In this document: one piece after another, positions 25,452 through 33,707 of the stretch | Layout: the number at the start of each line of letters is the position of its first letter | Position numbering within the stretch: the first letter of the stretch is position 1 | Assembly (NCBI GenBank): GCA_027482185.1 | Contig: JAIXWF010000005.1 | Span: 1-53,762, forward strand | Reading direction: 5' to 3' | Length of the DNA stretch: 53,762 nt | Origin: Opitutaceae bacterium | GTDB taxonomy: Bacteria > Verrucomicrobiota > Verrucomicrobiia > Opitutales > Opitutaceae | The notes under the pieces: model-generated | What the model saw: the letters and a program-made list of their open reading frames with translations, nothing else | The model's database searches: none | What the model was told of the DNA's origin: nothing | Position numbers and translations under genes: made by a program

Positions 25452-25487
25452 GAAACTATGGAAACTGATAAAGTATTTTAAGTTTCC
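25452..25487. promoter_or_regulatory. Candidate TetR operator in the divergent promoter
   Basis: GGAAACT (25460-25466) and AGTTTCC (25481-25487) are perfect inverted arms with a 14-nt A/T-rich spacer. An extra direct GAAACT copy is at 25452-25457. The site lies directly upstream of the TetR start (25450) and covers AT-rich sequence suitable for a minus-strand -10 (TAAAAT). The position and symmetry fit autorepression. Confidence 0.5.
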
Positions 25488-25584
25488 TTGGCAATCGGCA
25501 AGTTTGCCCGGCCGCGTTCCCGGAACGGAAAGTCGCGTCACTTGACGGACCCCGCAGCCGTCCTAATGGTCCGTGTCCCCGCCC

Positions 25585-26220
25585 ATGCGTTGCCGTTTGC
25601 CCACGTCGATTCTGCGTCCCGCCCTGTTCGCCGGGGCGTTCGCGGCGGCGGGTCCGGCGTTGGCGGCCGAGGGCGCGCGTTCGCCGTTTATGCCCGCGGC
25701 CGGGGCCGCCGCGGCGGCTCCGACGGCCGGGGCGCCGCTCGAGTACCGCGGCTACATCGAATCTTCCGACGGTGTGCAGTTCCGCATCTACAGCCCGACG
25801 CGCAAGGCCGGCGTCTGGTTGAAGCTCAACGAACGCAACGCCGAGTTCGACGTCACGGCGAAATCCCACGGGGAGAACTACCGCACGCTGACGCTCGAGC
25901 ACCAGGGCCGGACGATCACGTTGGCGGAACGCGAGGCCAAGGTCGTCTCCGCCGGCAGCGCGGCCGCGATGCCGCCGCCCGCGGCGGTGCCGATGCCCGC
26001 CCAAAACGTCGCGCCGGCCGTGACCCAGAGTGTGGTCCTGAATCCGACTCCGGCCGACGAACAGCGCCGGCTCGAGGCCGTCGCCTCCGAAGTGGCGCGG
26101 CGCCGGGCCCTGCGCGAGCAGGCGGCCCAGCAGATCCAGGCGATGCCCGCCGCCAATGCGGCGCCCGCGGCCCCCGTCGGGGTGCCGGCCGGCCGGGCGA
26201 GTCCGCCGCCGCCGCGCTGA
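25585..26220 (+). CDS. Secreted Ala/Pro-rich hypothetical protein
   Basis: This 211-residue protein has a signal peptide ending near GPALAAEG. A compact region (about residues 50-125) looks like a small beta domain (EYRGYIESSDGVQFRIYS, KAGVWLKLNERNAEF). An Ala/Pro-rich linker, a short helical segment with many Arg and Glu, and a Pro-rich end follow. I recognise no family; pilus or secretion accessory proteins have similar layouts, but nothing proves that here. The ATG at 25585 is preferred over GTG at 25573 because it gives a normal signal peptide. It is divergent from the TetR operon and followed by a strong palindrome. Confidence 0.75.
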   Translation: MRCRLPTSILRPALFAGAFAAAGPALAAEGARSPFMPAAGAAAAAPTAGAPLEYRGYIESSDGVQFRIYSPTRKAGVWLKLNERNAEFDVTAKSHGENYRTLTLEHQGRTITLAEREAKVVSAGSAAAMPPPAAVPMPAQNVAPAVTQSVVLNPTPADEQRRLEAVASEVARRRALREQAAQQIQAMPAANAAPAAPVGVPAGRASPPPPR

Positions 26221-26225
26221 GCGCC

Positions 26226-26252
26226 TCCGCGGCCCGGGCCGCGGAAATATTT
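26226..26252 (+). terminator. 20-bp perfect palindrome followed by AAATATTT
   Basis: TCCGCGGCC-CG-GGCCGCGGA (26226-26245) is a perfect palindrome directly followed by A/T-rich AATATTT. It lies in the 70-nt gap before the ABC exporter genes. It may terminate the upstream gene; the run after the stem is mixed A/T, not pure T. Confidence 0.5.
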
Positions 26253-26290
26253 CGTGCGCCGGCGGGCGCGGCGGTTACCTTGGCCGACCT

Positions 26291-28162
26291 ATGTCCGCCG
26301 CCGCACCGCCACCGACCGCCCCCGGGCCGTCGAACGCGGCCTTGGTCCGGCGGCTCTTCGCCCTCGCCTGGCGGTACCGGCTGCATTGCGTGCAGGTTCT
26401 CGCGATCCAGCTCGTCCTCCTGACGATGGGTATCGGCGGCCTGAGCCTGACGGGCGTCGGCATCGATTACATCCGCCACAAGATCGACGGCACGCCGCTC
26501 GGGGACAATGCGCTCCACCTCACGTTGCCCGAGGCGTGGGCCTACTGGCAGGTGCTGGCCCTGCTGGCGGGACTGATTCTGCTGCTCGCCTTCTGCCGCG
26601 CGTACCTGAATTACACCTACGCCGTTTCGGTCAACCGGCTCGTGCAGCAGCGCCTCGTCGTCGACCTGCGGGGCGAGGTTTACGACAAGCTGCAGCGGCT
26701 CAGTTTCCGGTTCTTCGACGCCAACACCACCAGTTCGATCATCACGCGGGTGACGAGCGACGTGCAGAGCGTGCGCATGTTCGTCGACCAGGTGCTGATC
26801 CAGAGCGTGATCATGGTCATCTCGCTCACGGTCTACGTCGTCTACATGGTGAGCCTGAGCCCGTCGCTGACCGTCGCCTGCCTCGCGACCACGCCGCTGC
26901 TCTGGGTGCTCTCCGCCTGGCACACGCGCAAGACCCAGCCGGAGTACGCGCAGAACCGCACGCTGGTGGAGAAAATGGTGCAGATCTTCGTGGAGAGCAT
27001 CCAGGGCATCGCCGTGACGAAGGCCTTCGGCCGCGAGGCCGAGGACCGGGCGCGCTTCGAGGCGGCGAACAACGCCGTGCTCGCGCAGCAGAACATCATC
27101 TTCTGGCGCGTGAGCCTGTTTTCGCCGGCGGTCGGCTTCCTGACCCGGATCAACATGATGGTGCTGCTGGGCTACGGCGGCTGGCTCGTGATCCACGGGC
27201 AGCTGCCGCTCGGCGCCGGTCTCGTGGTGTTCGCCGGCCTGCTCGAGCAGTTCTCCGGGCAGGTGAACAACGTCGCGACGATCGTGAACTCCGTGCAGCA
27301 GTCGCTGATCGGGGCGCGGCGCGTTTTCGAGATCCTCGACGCGCCCGTCGAGGTGAAGTCGCCGCCGCAACCGGTGCGGCGGCCGCGGCTGACGGGCGCG
27401 GTGCGGTTCGAAAACGTCTCCTTCGCCTACGGCGGCGCCGAGGCGGTGGTGCGCGACATCGACCTCGAGGTGCAGCCGGGCCAGTGCGTCGCGATTCTCG
27501 GTGCCACCGGCGCGGGCAAGAGCGTGCTGATGAGCCTGGTACCGCGGTTTTTCGACCCGACGGCGGGCCGGGTGCTGATCGACGGCATCGACCTCCGGCA
27601 GCTCGACCTCGACGACCTGCGGCGGAACATCGGCCTCGTTTTCCAGGAAAGCTTCCTGTTCTCCAACACCGTCGCGGCCAACATCGCCTTCGGTCACCCG
27701 GAGGCAACGCCGGCGCAGATCGAAAAGGCCGCCCGGATCGCGGCGGCGCACGACTTCATCGTGAAGCTGCCGCAGGGCTACGACACGGTGCTCGGGGAGA
27801 GCGGCAACAGCCTTTCCGGCGGGCAGCGCCAGCGGCTCGCGATCGCGCGCGCAGTGCTGCTCGAACCGGCGATTTTGCTGCTCGACGATCCCACCGCGGC
27901 GATCGACAGCGAGACGGAGCACGAGATCTTCGAGGCGCTGGACCGGGCCATTGCCGGGCGGACGACGTTCATCGTCGCCCACCGGCTGAGCACGCTGCGC
28001 CGGGCGGACTTCATCATCGTGCTCGAGCGCGGCCGGATCGTGCAGCGCGGCACGCACGAGCAGCTGATGCGCGAGACCGGGCCCTACCAGCACGTCGCCA
28101 GCCTGCAGCTGGTCGACGGCCGCGAACTGCAGCCGCCGAAGGCCGGGGAGGGCGCCGCATGA
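26291..28162 (+). CDS. Heterodimeric ABC exporter subunit with non-canonical Walker B
   Basis: This 623-residue half-transporter has six transmembrane helices (about 20-340) fused to an ATPase domain. Walker A GATGAGKS is at 404-411, the Q-loop Gln at 452, and a canonical signature LSGGQ at 508-512. Walker B (ILLLD, 528-532) is followed by Asp533 instead of the catalytic Glu (DDPTAAID). This is the pattern of the degenerate-site subunit in heterodimeric exporters such as TM287/288. Its stop codon overlaps the start of the second subunit (ATGA). The substrate is unknown; lipids or drugs are typical. Confidence 0.95.
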   Translation: MSAAAPPPTAPGPSNAALVRRLFALAWRYRLHCVQVLAIQLVLLTMGIGGLSLTGVGIDYIRHKIDGTPLGDNALHLTLPEAWAYWQVLALLAGLILLLAFCRAYLNYTYAVSVNRLVQQRLVVDLRGEVYDKLQRLSFRFFDANTTSSIITRVTSDVQSVRMFVDQVLIQSVIMVISLTVYVVYMVSLSPSLTVACLATTPLLWVLSAWHTRKTQPEYAQNRTLVEKMVQIFVESIQGIAVTKAFGREAEDRARFEAANNAVLAQQNIIFWRVSLFSPAVGFLTRINMMVLLGYGGWLVIHGQLPLGAGLVVFAGLLEQFSGQVNNVATIVNSVQQSLIGARRVFEILDAPVEVKSPPQPVRRPRLTGAVRFENVSFAYGGAEAVVRDIDLEVQPGQCVAILGATGAGKSVLMSLVPRFFDPTAGRVLIDGIDLRQLDLDDLRRNIGLVFQESFLFSNTVAANIAFGHPEATPAQIEKAARIAAAHDFIVKLPQGYDTVLGESGNSLSGGQRQRLAIARAVLLEPAILLLDDPTAAIDSETEHEIFEALDRAIAGRTTFIVAHRLSTLRRADFIIVLERGRIVQRGTHEQLMRETGPYQHVASLQLVDGRELQPPKAGEGAA

Positions 28163-30042
28163 AGCCGGCCGAACCCGTACCCGCGCCCGTCCCGGGCGGC
28201 ATCCGCGACCTCGGCCTCGTGCGGCGCATCCGCGACGAGGACGACGACGAGCCGATGCTCCAGCCGCTCGAGTGGTCGCTGATCCGGCGGATGTTCGGCT
28301 ACGCCGCGCCCGTGCGGCGGAAACTCACGGCCCTCACCGTGCTCACCGTGATCCGCGCGGCGCAGCTGCCGGCCCTGGTCTGGCTGACCTCGCTCATCAT
28401 CAACGGCCCCGTGACCCGCGGCGACACCGCGGCGCTCGCGCTCGGCGTCGCCGGCTACGCGCTGCTCGCGCTGACGACAGACGGGCTCTTCCACTACCGG
28501 CAGCGCTACGCGCTCGAGATCGGCGAGACGGTGGTCAACGGCCTGCGGGCGGAGGTCTTCGCGCGCGTGCAGCGCCAGCCGATGGGTTTTTTCCACCGCG
28601 TGAAACTCGGGCGGATCATCGGCCGCGTGACGAGCGACGTGGAGGCGCTGCGCGTGGGCATCCAGGACGTGCTGTTTGTCAGCGCGATCCAGGCGGGGCA
28701 GATGCTGTTCGCGGCGGCGGTGATGGCGTGGTCGGACTGGGTGCTGTTCCTCGTGGTGCTCGGGCTGGCGCCGATCCTGTGGGTGCTGAACCGCCATTTC
28801 CGCGTGAAGCTCAGCCACTACTCGCGCGCGGCGAGCGACAGCTTCTCGCGCATCACGGCGACGCTGGCGGAGTCGGTGAACGGCATCCGCGTGACGCAGG
28901 GCTTCGTCCGGCAGGAGCACAACGCCGGGCTGTTCCGGCACCTGCTGTCGGACCATTCGCGCTTCAGCATCGCGCTGGCGCGGACCTCGGCGATCCTCAC
29001 GCCGCTGCTGGAGCTGAACAGCCAGTTCTTCGTCGCGATTCTGCTCATGTTCGGCGGTTGGCGCGTGGCGCACGGCGACATGGGCGTCGGCGACCTGATC
29101 ACGTTCTTCCTGCTGGCGAACCAGTTCTTCGCCCCGATCGCGATCATCGGCAACCAGTACAACCAGGCGCTGATCGCGATGGCGGGCGCCGAGCGCGTCT
29201 TCCGTCTGATCGATACGAAGCCCGACTGGGAGGAACCCGCGGACGTCGCGGACCTGCCGGATCCGCGGCGGGCGCCGGGCGCGGCCGGGACGGAGGCGGC
29301 CGGACTCCGGGTGGAGTTCCGCGGCGTGACTTTCGGCTACGACCCGGCGCGGCCCGTCCTGCACGACGTGACCTTCACGGCCGAGCCCGGGAAGACGGTC
29401 GCGCTGGTGGGCCACACCGGCAGCGGCAAGAGCTCGATCATCAACCTCGTGTCGAAATTCTACCTGCCGACGGCGGGCGAACTCCTGGTCGACGGCCGCG
29501 AGATCCGCGCGGTGCGCGGGCAGTCGCTGCACCGGCAGACGGGCATGGTGCTGCAGCAGAACTTCCTCTTCAGCGGCACGGTCCTGGAGAACATCCGCAT
29601 GGCGCGGCCGGAGGCGACGGACGCCGAGGTGCGCGCGGCGGCGGCGGCGCTCGACATCCTCGACCTGCTCGAGGCCCTGCCGCAGGGCCTGCACACCGAC
29701 GCCGGCGAGCGCGGCGCCGCGCTCTCGACCGGCCAGCGCCAGCTGGTGTGCTTCACGCGGGCGATGCTGGCGGACCCGCGCCTCGTGATCCTCGACGAGG
29801 CGACGAGCGCGATCGACGCGCTGACGGAGGCGCGGCTGCAGCGCGCGCTGGCGGCGCTGCTGCGCGGGCGCACGAGCTTCGTGGTGGCGCACCGGCTGAG
29901 CACGATCCGGCACGCGGACCTGGTGCTCGTGCTCGACCAGGGCCGTATCCAGGAACGGGGTACGCATGCGGAATTGCTCGCGCGGGGCGGGCGCTACGCG
30001 CAGCTCTACCGGCAGTTCGTGCAGGTCGACGAGGGGGCCTGA
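28159..30042 (+). CDS. Heterodimeric ABC exporter subunit with altered signature motif
   Basis: This 627-residue half-transporter has an acidic N-terminal extension (RIRDEDDDEPM, 23-33), six helices and an ATPase domain. Walker A GHTGSGKS is at 418-425, and Walker B LVILD with canonical Glu547 is in DEATSAID. The signature is LSTGQ (522-526) instead of LSGGQ. Together with the first subunit, this gives one intact ATP site (this Walker B with the partner's LSGGQ) and one degenerate site (partner's Asp533 with this LSTGQ). The 4-nt overlap with the partner gene supports 1:1 synthesis. Confidence 0.95.
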   Translation: MKPAEPVPAPVPGGIRDLGLVRRIRDEDDDEPMLQPLEWSLIRRMFGYAAPVRRKLTALTVLTVIRAAQLPALVWLTSLIINGPVTRGDTAALALGVAGYALLALTTDGLFHYRQRYALEIGETVVNGLRAEVFARVQRQPMGFFHRVKLGRIIGRVTSDVEALRVGIQDVLFVSAIQAGQMLFAAAVMAWSDWVLFLVVLGLAPILWVLNRHFRVKLSHYSRAASDSFSRITATLAESVNGIRVTQGFVRQEHNAGLFRHLLSDHSRFSIALARTSAILTPLLELNSQFFVAILLMFGGWRVAHGDMGVGDLITFFLLANQFFAPIAIIGNQYNQALIAMAGAERVFRLIDTKPDWEEPADVADLPDPRRAPGAAGTEAAGLRVEFRGVTFGYDPARPVLHDVTFTAEPGKTVALVGHTGSGKSSIINLVSKFYLPTAGELLVDGREIRAVRGQSLHRQTGMVLQQNFLFSGTVLENIRMARPEATDAEVRAAAAALDILDLLEALPQGLHTDAGERGAALSTGQRQLVCFTRAMLADPRLVILDEATSAIDALTEARLQRALAALLRGRTSFVVAHRLSTIRHADLVLVLDQGRIQERGTHAELLARGGRYAQLYRQFVQVDEGA

Positions 30043-30183
30043 GGCGGCGGCGGGGCGTTTTCCCGAGGGCGGCCGGCGGGCCGCTCCTCTGAAAAATTGC
30101 AGATTTTCCTAGGCAAACGCGGAGTTTTCGCTCTAAAAGAGCCTCCGAGTCCAAGGGACAAAACAAAAAACACCCGAAATATT
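30043..30183 (+). promoter_or_regulatory. Leader and promoter region of the SWIB gene
   Basis: This 141-nt gap starts with a GC hairpin (GCGGCC-GGCG-GGCCGC, about 30070-30085) that may end the ABC operon. It then turns unusually A/T-rich for this window. GCTCT-AAA-AGAGC at 30130-30142 is a small perfect inverted repeat. No well-spaced sigma-70 promoter stands out, although TTGCAG at 30097-30102 could serve as a -35. The base composition suggests a strongly expressed downstream gene. Confidence 0.4.
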
Positions 30184-30453
30184 ATGGCTAAAAAATCAGC
30201 TCGTAAACCGAATGCTGCGTTCATGAAACCCGTTACGCCCGATGCCGCGCTCGCCGCGATCGTCGGCGCGAACCCGCTCCCCCGCACGGAGCTCACCAAG
30301 AAGCTGTGGGCCTACATCAAGAAGAACGGCCTCCAGGACAAGAAGGTGAAGACCCAGATCAACGCCGACGAGAAGCTCCTCCCGATCTTCAACAAGAAGA
30401 AGTCGGTTTCGATGTTCGAGATGACCAAGCTCGTCTCGGGCCACGTTTCCTGA
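30184..30453 (+). CDS. Small SWIB/MDM2-domain protein
   Basis: This 89-residue basic protein consists of a short Lys-rich N-terminus (MAKKSARKP) and one SWIB domain (MKPVTPDAALAAIVG, LTKKLWAYIKKNGLQD, INADEKLLPIF, FEMTKLVSGHVS). SWIB domains occur in eukaryotic chromatin remodellers and in chlamydial and some other bacterial proteins that bind DNA or topoisomerase. The ATG at 30184 was chosen because the upstream in-frame codons lie in the A/T-rich leader. A strong terminator follows 21 nt after the stop. A single-gene, well-terminated unit and biased codons suggest high expression, possibly as a nucleoid protein; that is inference. Confidence 0.92.
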   Translation: MAKKSARKPNAAFMKPVTPDAALAAIVGANPLPRTELTKKLWAYIKKNGLQDKKVKTQINADEKLLPIFNKKKSVSMFEMTKLVSGHVS

Positions 30454-30474
30454 GTCGGAAATCCGTTTTCCCGG

Positions 30475-30506
30475 CCGCCGCACTTTACGGTGCGGCGGTT
30501 TTTTTT
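30475..30506 (+). terminator. Rho-independent terminator after the SWIB gene
   Basis: CCGCCGCAC (30475-30483) pairs with GTGCGGCGG (30490-30498) around a TTTACG loop and is followed by eight T residues (30499-30506). It is the only textbook intrinsic terminator I found in this window. Confidence 0.95.
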
Positions 30507-30571
30507 CGCCCGGACGGAACGGAGCGGTTTCCCGTTTGCGCCGGAGGCGCCGGCCGGTGCACGGTGCGGGG

Positions 30572-32410
30572 ATGCCGAGATTCCCCGTTGGCTGGCTCCC
30601 GTTGGTCCTGCTCTGCGCGTGCCTGGCGGGGTGCGCGTCGGGTCCGGAGCGCGGGCCTGCCGCCGAAACGGCGGCGCCACCGGCCGGGGCCGGGCCGCGA
30701 GTGTACGTGCTGCTGTCCGGCGGCGGCACGCCGCTGAGCAACAATTACTCGCAGTACCTGCAGGCAAAGGGCGTCTCCGAGTACTTCGCCCGCGAATTGC
30801 CGGGGGCGAAAACCTGGACGTTTTTCGGGGCCGGCAACCGGCCCGACGCACCGGCAGTGCTGGCCGACGTGCGGCGCGAGACCAAGACGGATGGCCGGCT
30901 CGTGCAGTCCTGGCTGCCCGGCGTGCTGCCGGACAACCGGCCCGCGACCCGGGCGGTGCTGCTGAAGGCCTTGCGCGAGGAAATTCTTCCCGCGGTGCGC
31001 GACGGCGGGACGCTGTTCCTCTTCGTCGGCGACCACGGCGAACTCGCCGGCGCCGAGGGCAAAAAGGAAAGCGCGATCACGCTCTGGCAGCTGAAGCGCA
31101 ACCGTCGCGGCGACGGCTGGTTCACCGACGGCCGGGAAATCCTCGGCGTCGCGGAACTGCGGCGCGAATTGGCGGCGGGGCTCGGCCGGGGCCGCGTGGT
31201 CTTCTGCATGACGCAGTGCCATTCCGGCGGCTTCCATGATCTGGGCGCCGGCGCGGGCGTCGCGCTGCCGGCGGGTTGGTTTGCGGCCGGGGCGGAACGG
31301 CCGCCGGCGCCGGCGGCGGGGCCGAAACTCCCGGTGGCGGGGTTCACGGCGACGATCGCGGCGCTGCCGGCGGCGGGCTGCGTGGCGGATCCGGATCCGG
31401 ACCGCTGGGCCGGGTACGAACGGTTTTTCCCGGAGGCGTTGGCCGGCCGGGATCTGATGTCCGGGGCGGCCAAGGGCACCGGGCAGCCGACGTTCGCGGC
31501 GGCGCATGCCGCGGCGACGTTGGTCGACCGGACGATCGACCAGCCGCGGGCGACGTCGGAGCACCGGCTCGAGGCCTGGGCCGAGGCGATCGAAACGCAC
31601 CTCGCCCGAACGCTGGCCGTAACCGCGCGGACGCAGGCGGCGGTCGCCGCGTATCATCGAACGATGGATACGGGCCGGGTGTCGGCCTCCGATCCGGCGC
31701 TGCGGGCGAAGGCGGAGCAATTTGCCGGATTCACGGCGGCGTGGGGCGAGGCGGTGCCGGCGGCGCGGACGGTGCTGACCGGCGGCACGCGGGCGCAGCT
31801 GGAGGCGGCGCGCGAGGAACGGGGTGGCGGCGGATCCCGCGGACCGGGCCGCCGGGGCCGGGCCGGGGAAGCGCGCACGGCCTGGAACACCGCGCTGCGG
31901 CCGGCGTGGCGCGCGGCGGTCGAGCGGGGCGACGCGCCCGTGCCGGCGGCGGCGCTGGCGTTCGAACGCGCGCTGACGAAGGCCGAGGCCGACGGGAAAG
32001 ATTTCCTCCTGCGGGCGGCGGACAGCACCGCGATGCTGAACGAGATCTACTGGGCTTCGGGCTATGCGGAGCCGGCGAAGACAAATCCGGCGGTTGCCGC
32101 CGCGGTCACGCGGTGGGCGGCGGAACGGCGCGCGGCGATCGTGGCCTGGGGCAAAGCGGCTGCGGATCCGGCGCTGCGGGCGGCGGCGGAGAAGGTCGGG
32201 CCGGGCCCGCAGTTTGCCGAAGGCGAACCGGAGCCGATGAGCCGGAAGACGGCGGCGGAGCGGGTGCTGTTTTACCGCCGCGTGCTGGCGGCTTGGGAAT
32301 TCCTGCTGGCGATGGACCAACGCGAGGCGCTGGCGGAGATTCGCGCGCTGCAAGCGCTGGAGGAGCTGCCGGTGAAGCCGGCGGCCGGAGGGCCGGCCGC
32401 CGGCAGTTGA
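30572..32410 (+). CDS. Lipoprotein with legumain/caspase-like cysteine peptidase dyad
   Basis: This 612-residue protein starts with a lipoprotein signal (lipobox LAGC, Cys21). The N-terminal half looks like a clan CD cysteine peptidase. Strand RVYVLLSGGG (43-52) is followed by LSNNYSQYLQ, as in C13 enzymes. Strand LFLFVGDHGE carries His155, and strand VVFCMTQCHSGGF carries Cys216 with the CHSGG context known from metacaspases. The remaining ~390 residues are Ala/Arg-rich helices of unknown role, with an RGGGGSRGPGRRGR linker near residues 416-430. The stop TGA is the first TGA of a GTTGAAA repeat. The peptidase call rests on motifs only; no homologue was searched. Confidence 0.7.
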   Translation: MPRFPVGWLPLVLLCACLAGCASGPERGPAAETAAPPAGAGPRVYVLLSGGGTPLSNNYSQYLQAKGVSEYFARELPGAKTWTFFGAGNRPDAPAVLADVRRETKTDGRLVQSWLPGVLPDNRPATRAVLLKALREEILPAVRDGGTLFLFVGDHGELAGAEGKKESAITLWQLKRNRRGDGWFTDGREILGVAELRRELAAGLGRGRVVFCMTQCHSGGFHDLGAGAGVALPAGWFAAGAERPPAPAAGPKLPVAGFTATIAALPAAGCVADPDPDRWAGYERFFPEALAGRDLMSGAAKGTGQPTFAAAHAAATLVDRTIDQPRATSEHRLEAWAEAIETHLARTLAVTARTQAAVAAYHRTMDTGRVSASDPALRAKAEQFAGFTAAWGEAVPAARTVLTGGTRAQLEAAREERGGGGSRGPGRRGRAGEARTAWNTALRPAWRAAVERGDAPVPAAALAFERALTKAEADGKDFLLRAADSTAMLNEIYWASGYAEPAKTNPAVAAAVTRWAAERRAAIVAWGKAAADPALRAAAEKVGPGPQFAEGEPEPMSRKTAAERVLFYRRVLAAWEFLLAMDQREALAEIRALQALEELPVKPAAGGPAAGS

Positions 32411-32637
32411 AAGTTGAAAGTTGAAAGACTTAAGTTGAAGGACCGGAAGTTTCCCGGTTCCCGCAGGTAGGTTGGGTCACGGAGATCACCGAGGGCGGCA
32501 CCGAGTTCACGGAGCAGGAATTGCCGGACCGGAGGTGGAGACCGCGCGAGGCACGGGCCCCGGCGAGGCGATCGATCCTGTCCTTCCCATGCCTCCTCCG
32601 TGCCGCTCCGGTTGGCCTCTGTGTCCTCTGTGAACCA
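32406..32637. repeat. GTTGAAA heptads plus a CACGGAG-family inverted element
   Basis: GTTGAAA units run from 32406 (three perfect copies, then GACTTAA, GTTGAAG and GACCGGAAG) without a matching right arm. An inverted pair of the CACGGAG family follows: left arm 32473-32518 (GGTCACGGAG, ATCACCGAG, TTCACGGAGCAGG) and right arm 32591-32637 (CCTCCTCCGTGCC, TCTGTGTCCTCTGTGAACC). Together they fill the 242-nt gap between two convergent genes. The GTTGAAA array looks like a half element invaded by, or placed next to, another family. Confidence 0.85.
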
Positions 32638-32652
32638 AGGCCTGGGCCGGGA

Positions 32653-33582
32653 TTATTCCGCGGCGGCGAAGAGGCGGGTGGAATAGTAGCGTTCGGCGCG
32701 GTCGCAGAGGATGGTGACGACGCGGGCCTCCGGGCCGCGGGCGGCGGCGAGACGGAGGGCGGCGACGATGTTGGCGCCGCTGGAGGTGCCGACGAGCAGG
32801 CCGAATTCGCGGCTGAGGCGGCGGGCCATGGCGAGGGCGTCGGCGCTGGCGACCTTCTCGACGCGGTCGATGGGAGCATCGCGCAGAAGGGGCGGCACGT
32901 AGCCGCCGGCGACGCCCTCGATGAAGTGGCAGCAGGGGCTTTCGCCCGAGAGCAGGGCGGCTTCGGCGGGTTCCATCGCGACGACTTCGATTTCCGGATA
33001 CGCGGCGCGGAGGGCGCGGCCGCAGCCGGTGAGGGTGCCGCCGGTGCCGTAGCCGGCGACGAAAGCGTGGGCGGGAGCGCCGAGCTGGGCGACGATCTCG
33101 GGGCCGGTGTGGAGCTCGTGGTCGAGGGCGTTGAGCGGATTCTCGAATTGCCGCGGGAGGAAAATGCGCGGGTCGCGGGCGGCGAGTTCGCGGGAGAGTT
33201 CGATCCCGGTGCCGTAGCCCTGGCGGGCGGCGAAGAGCTCGACCTCGCCGCCGAGCTGGCGGATGAGGTGGCGCCGCTCGACGCTGGCGGATTCGCTCAT
33301 GAGGATGCGGACGCGGTAGCCCTTGGCGGCGCCGACCATGGCGAAGGCGATGCCGGTGTTGCCGCTGGTGCATTCGAGGATGATCGAATCGGGCCGGAGC
33401 AAGCCGCGGCGCTCGGCGTCCTCGACGATGGTGAGCGCGAGGCGGTCCTTGATGGAGCCGGAGGGATTGAGGAATTCGGCTTTGGCGAAAACCGTCAGGT
33501 TTTCCGGCCGGAACTGCAGCCGCAGGAGCGGCGTGCGGCCGATGAGATCGAGGACGGGCGGGCGGGCGGGGAGGGAAGACAT
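32653..33582 (-). CDS. PLP-dependent cysteine synthase
   Basis: This 309-residue fold-type II PLP enzyme makes cysteine from O-acetylserine (or O-phosphoserine) and sulfide. Lys45 in NPSGSIKDR holds PLP. TSGNTG (72-77) binds substrate, GYGTGGTLTG binds the PLP phosphate, and SSGAN is the late serine motif. The order and length match CysK/CysM; the two cannot be separated by eye here. It stands alone, convergent with the peptidase-like lipoprotein and divergent from the first ECF sigma gene. Confidence 0.92.
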   Translation of the reverse strand: MSSLPARPPVLDLIGRTPLLRLQFRPENLTVFAKAEFLNPSGSIKDRLALTIVEDAERRGLLRPDSIILECTSGNTGIAFAMVGAAKGYRVRILMSESASVERRHLIRQLGGEVELFAARQGYGTGIELSRELAARDPRIFLPRQFENPLNALDHELHTGPEIVAQLGAPAHAFVAGYGTGGTLTGCGRALRAAYPEIEVVAMEPAEAALLSGESPCCHFIEGVAGGYVPPLLRDAPIDRVEKVASADALAMARRLSREFGLLVGTSSGANIVAALRLAAARGPEARVVTILCDRAERYYSTRLFAAAE

Positions 33583-33707
33583 GGCCGAAGCGGCACCGTG
33601 TGAGACGGACCGGCGGGCTGCACCCGTAAAGTTGCGGCGGCGGGCGCGGCAAGAATCCGCTCGACTTGCTTTCCGGCCGGGCGGACGACCTTTCCCCGCA
33701 AGCCGGG

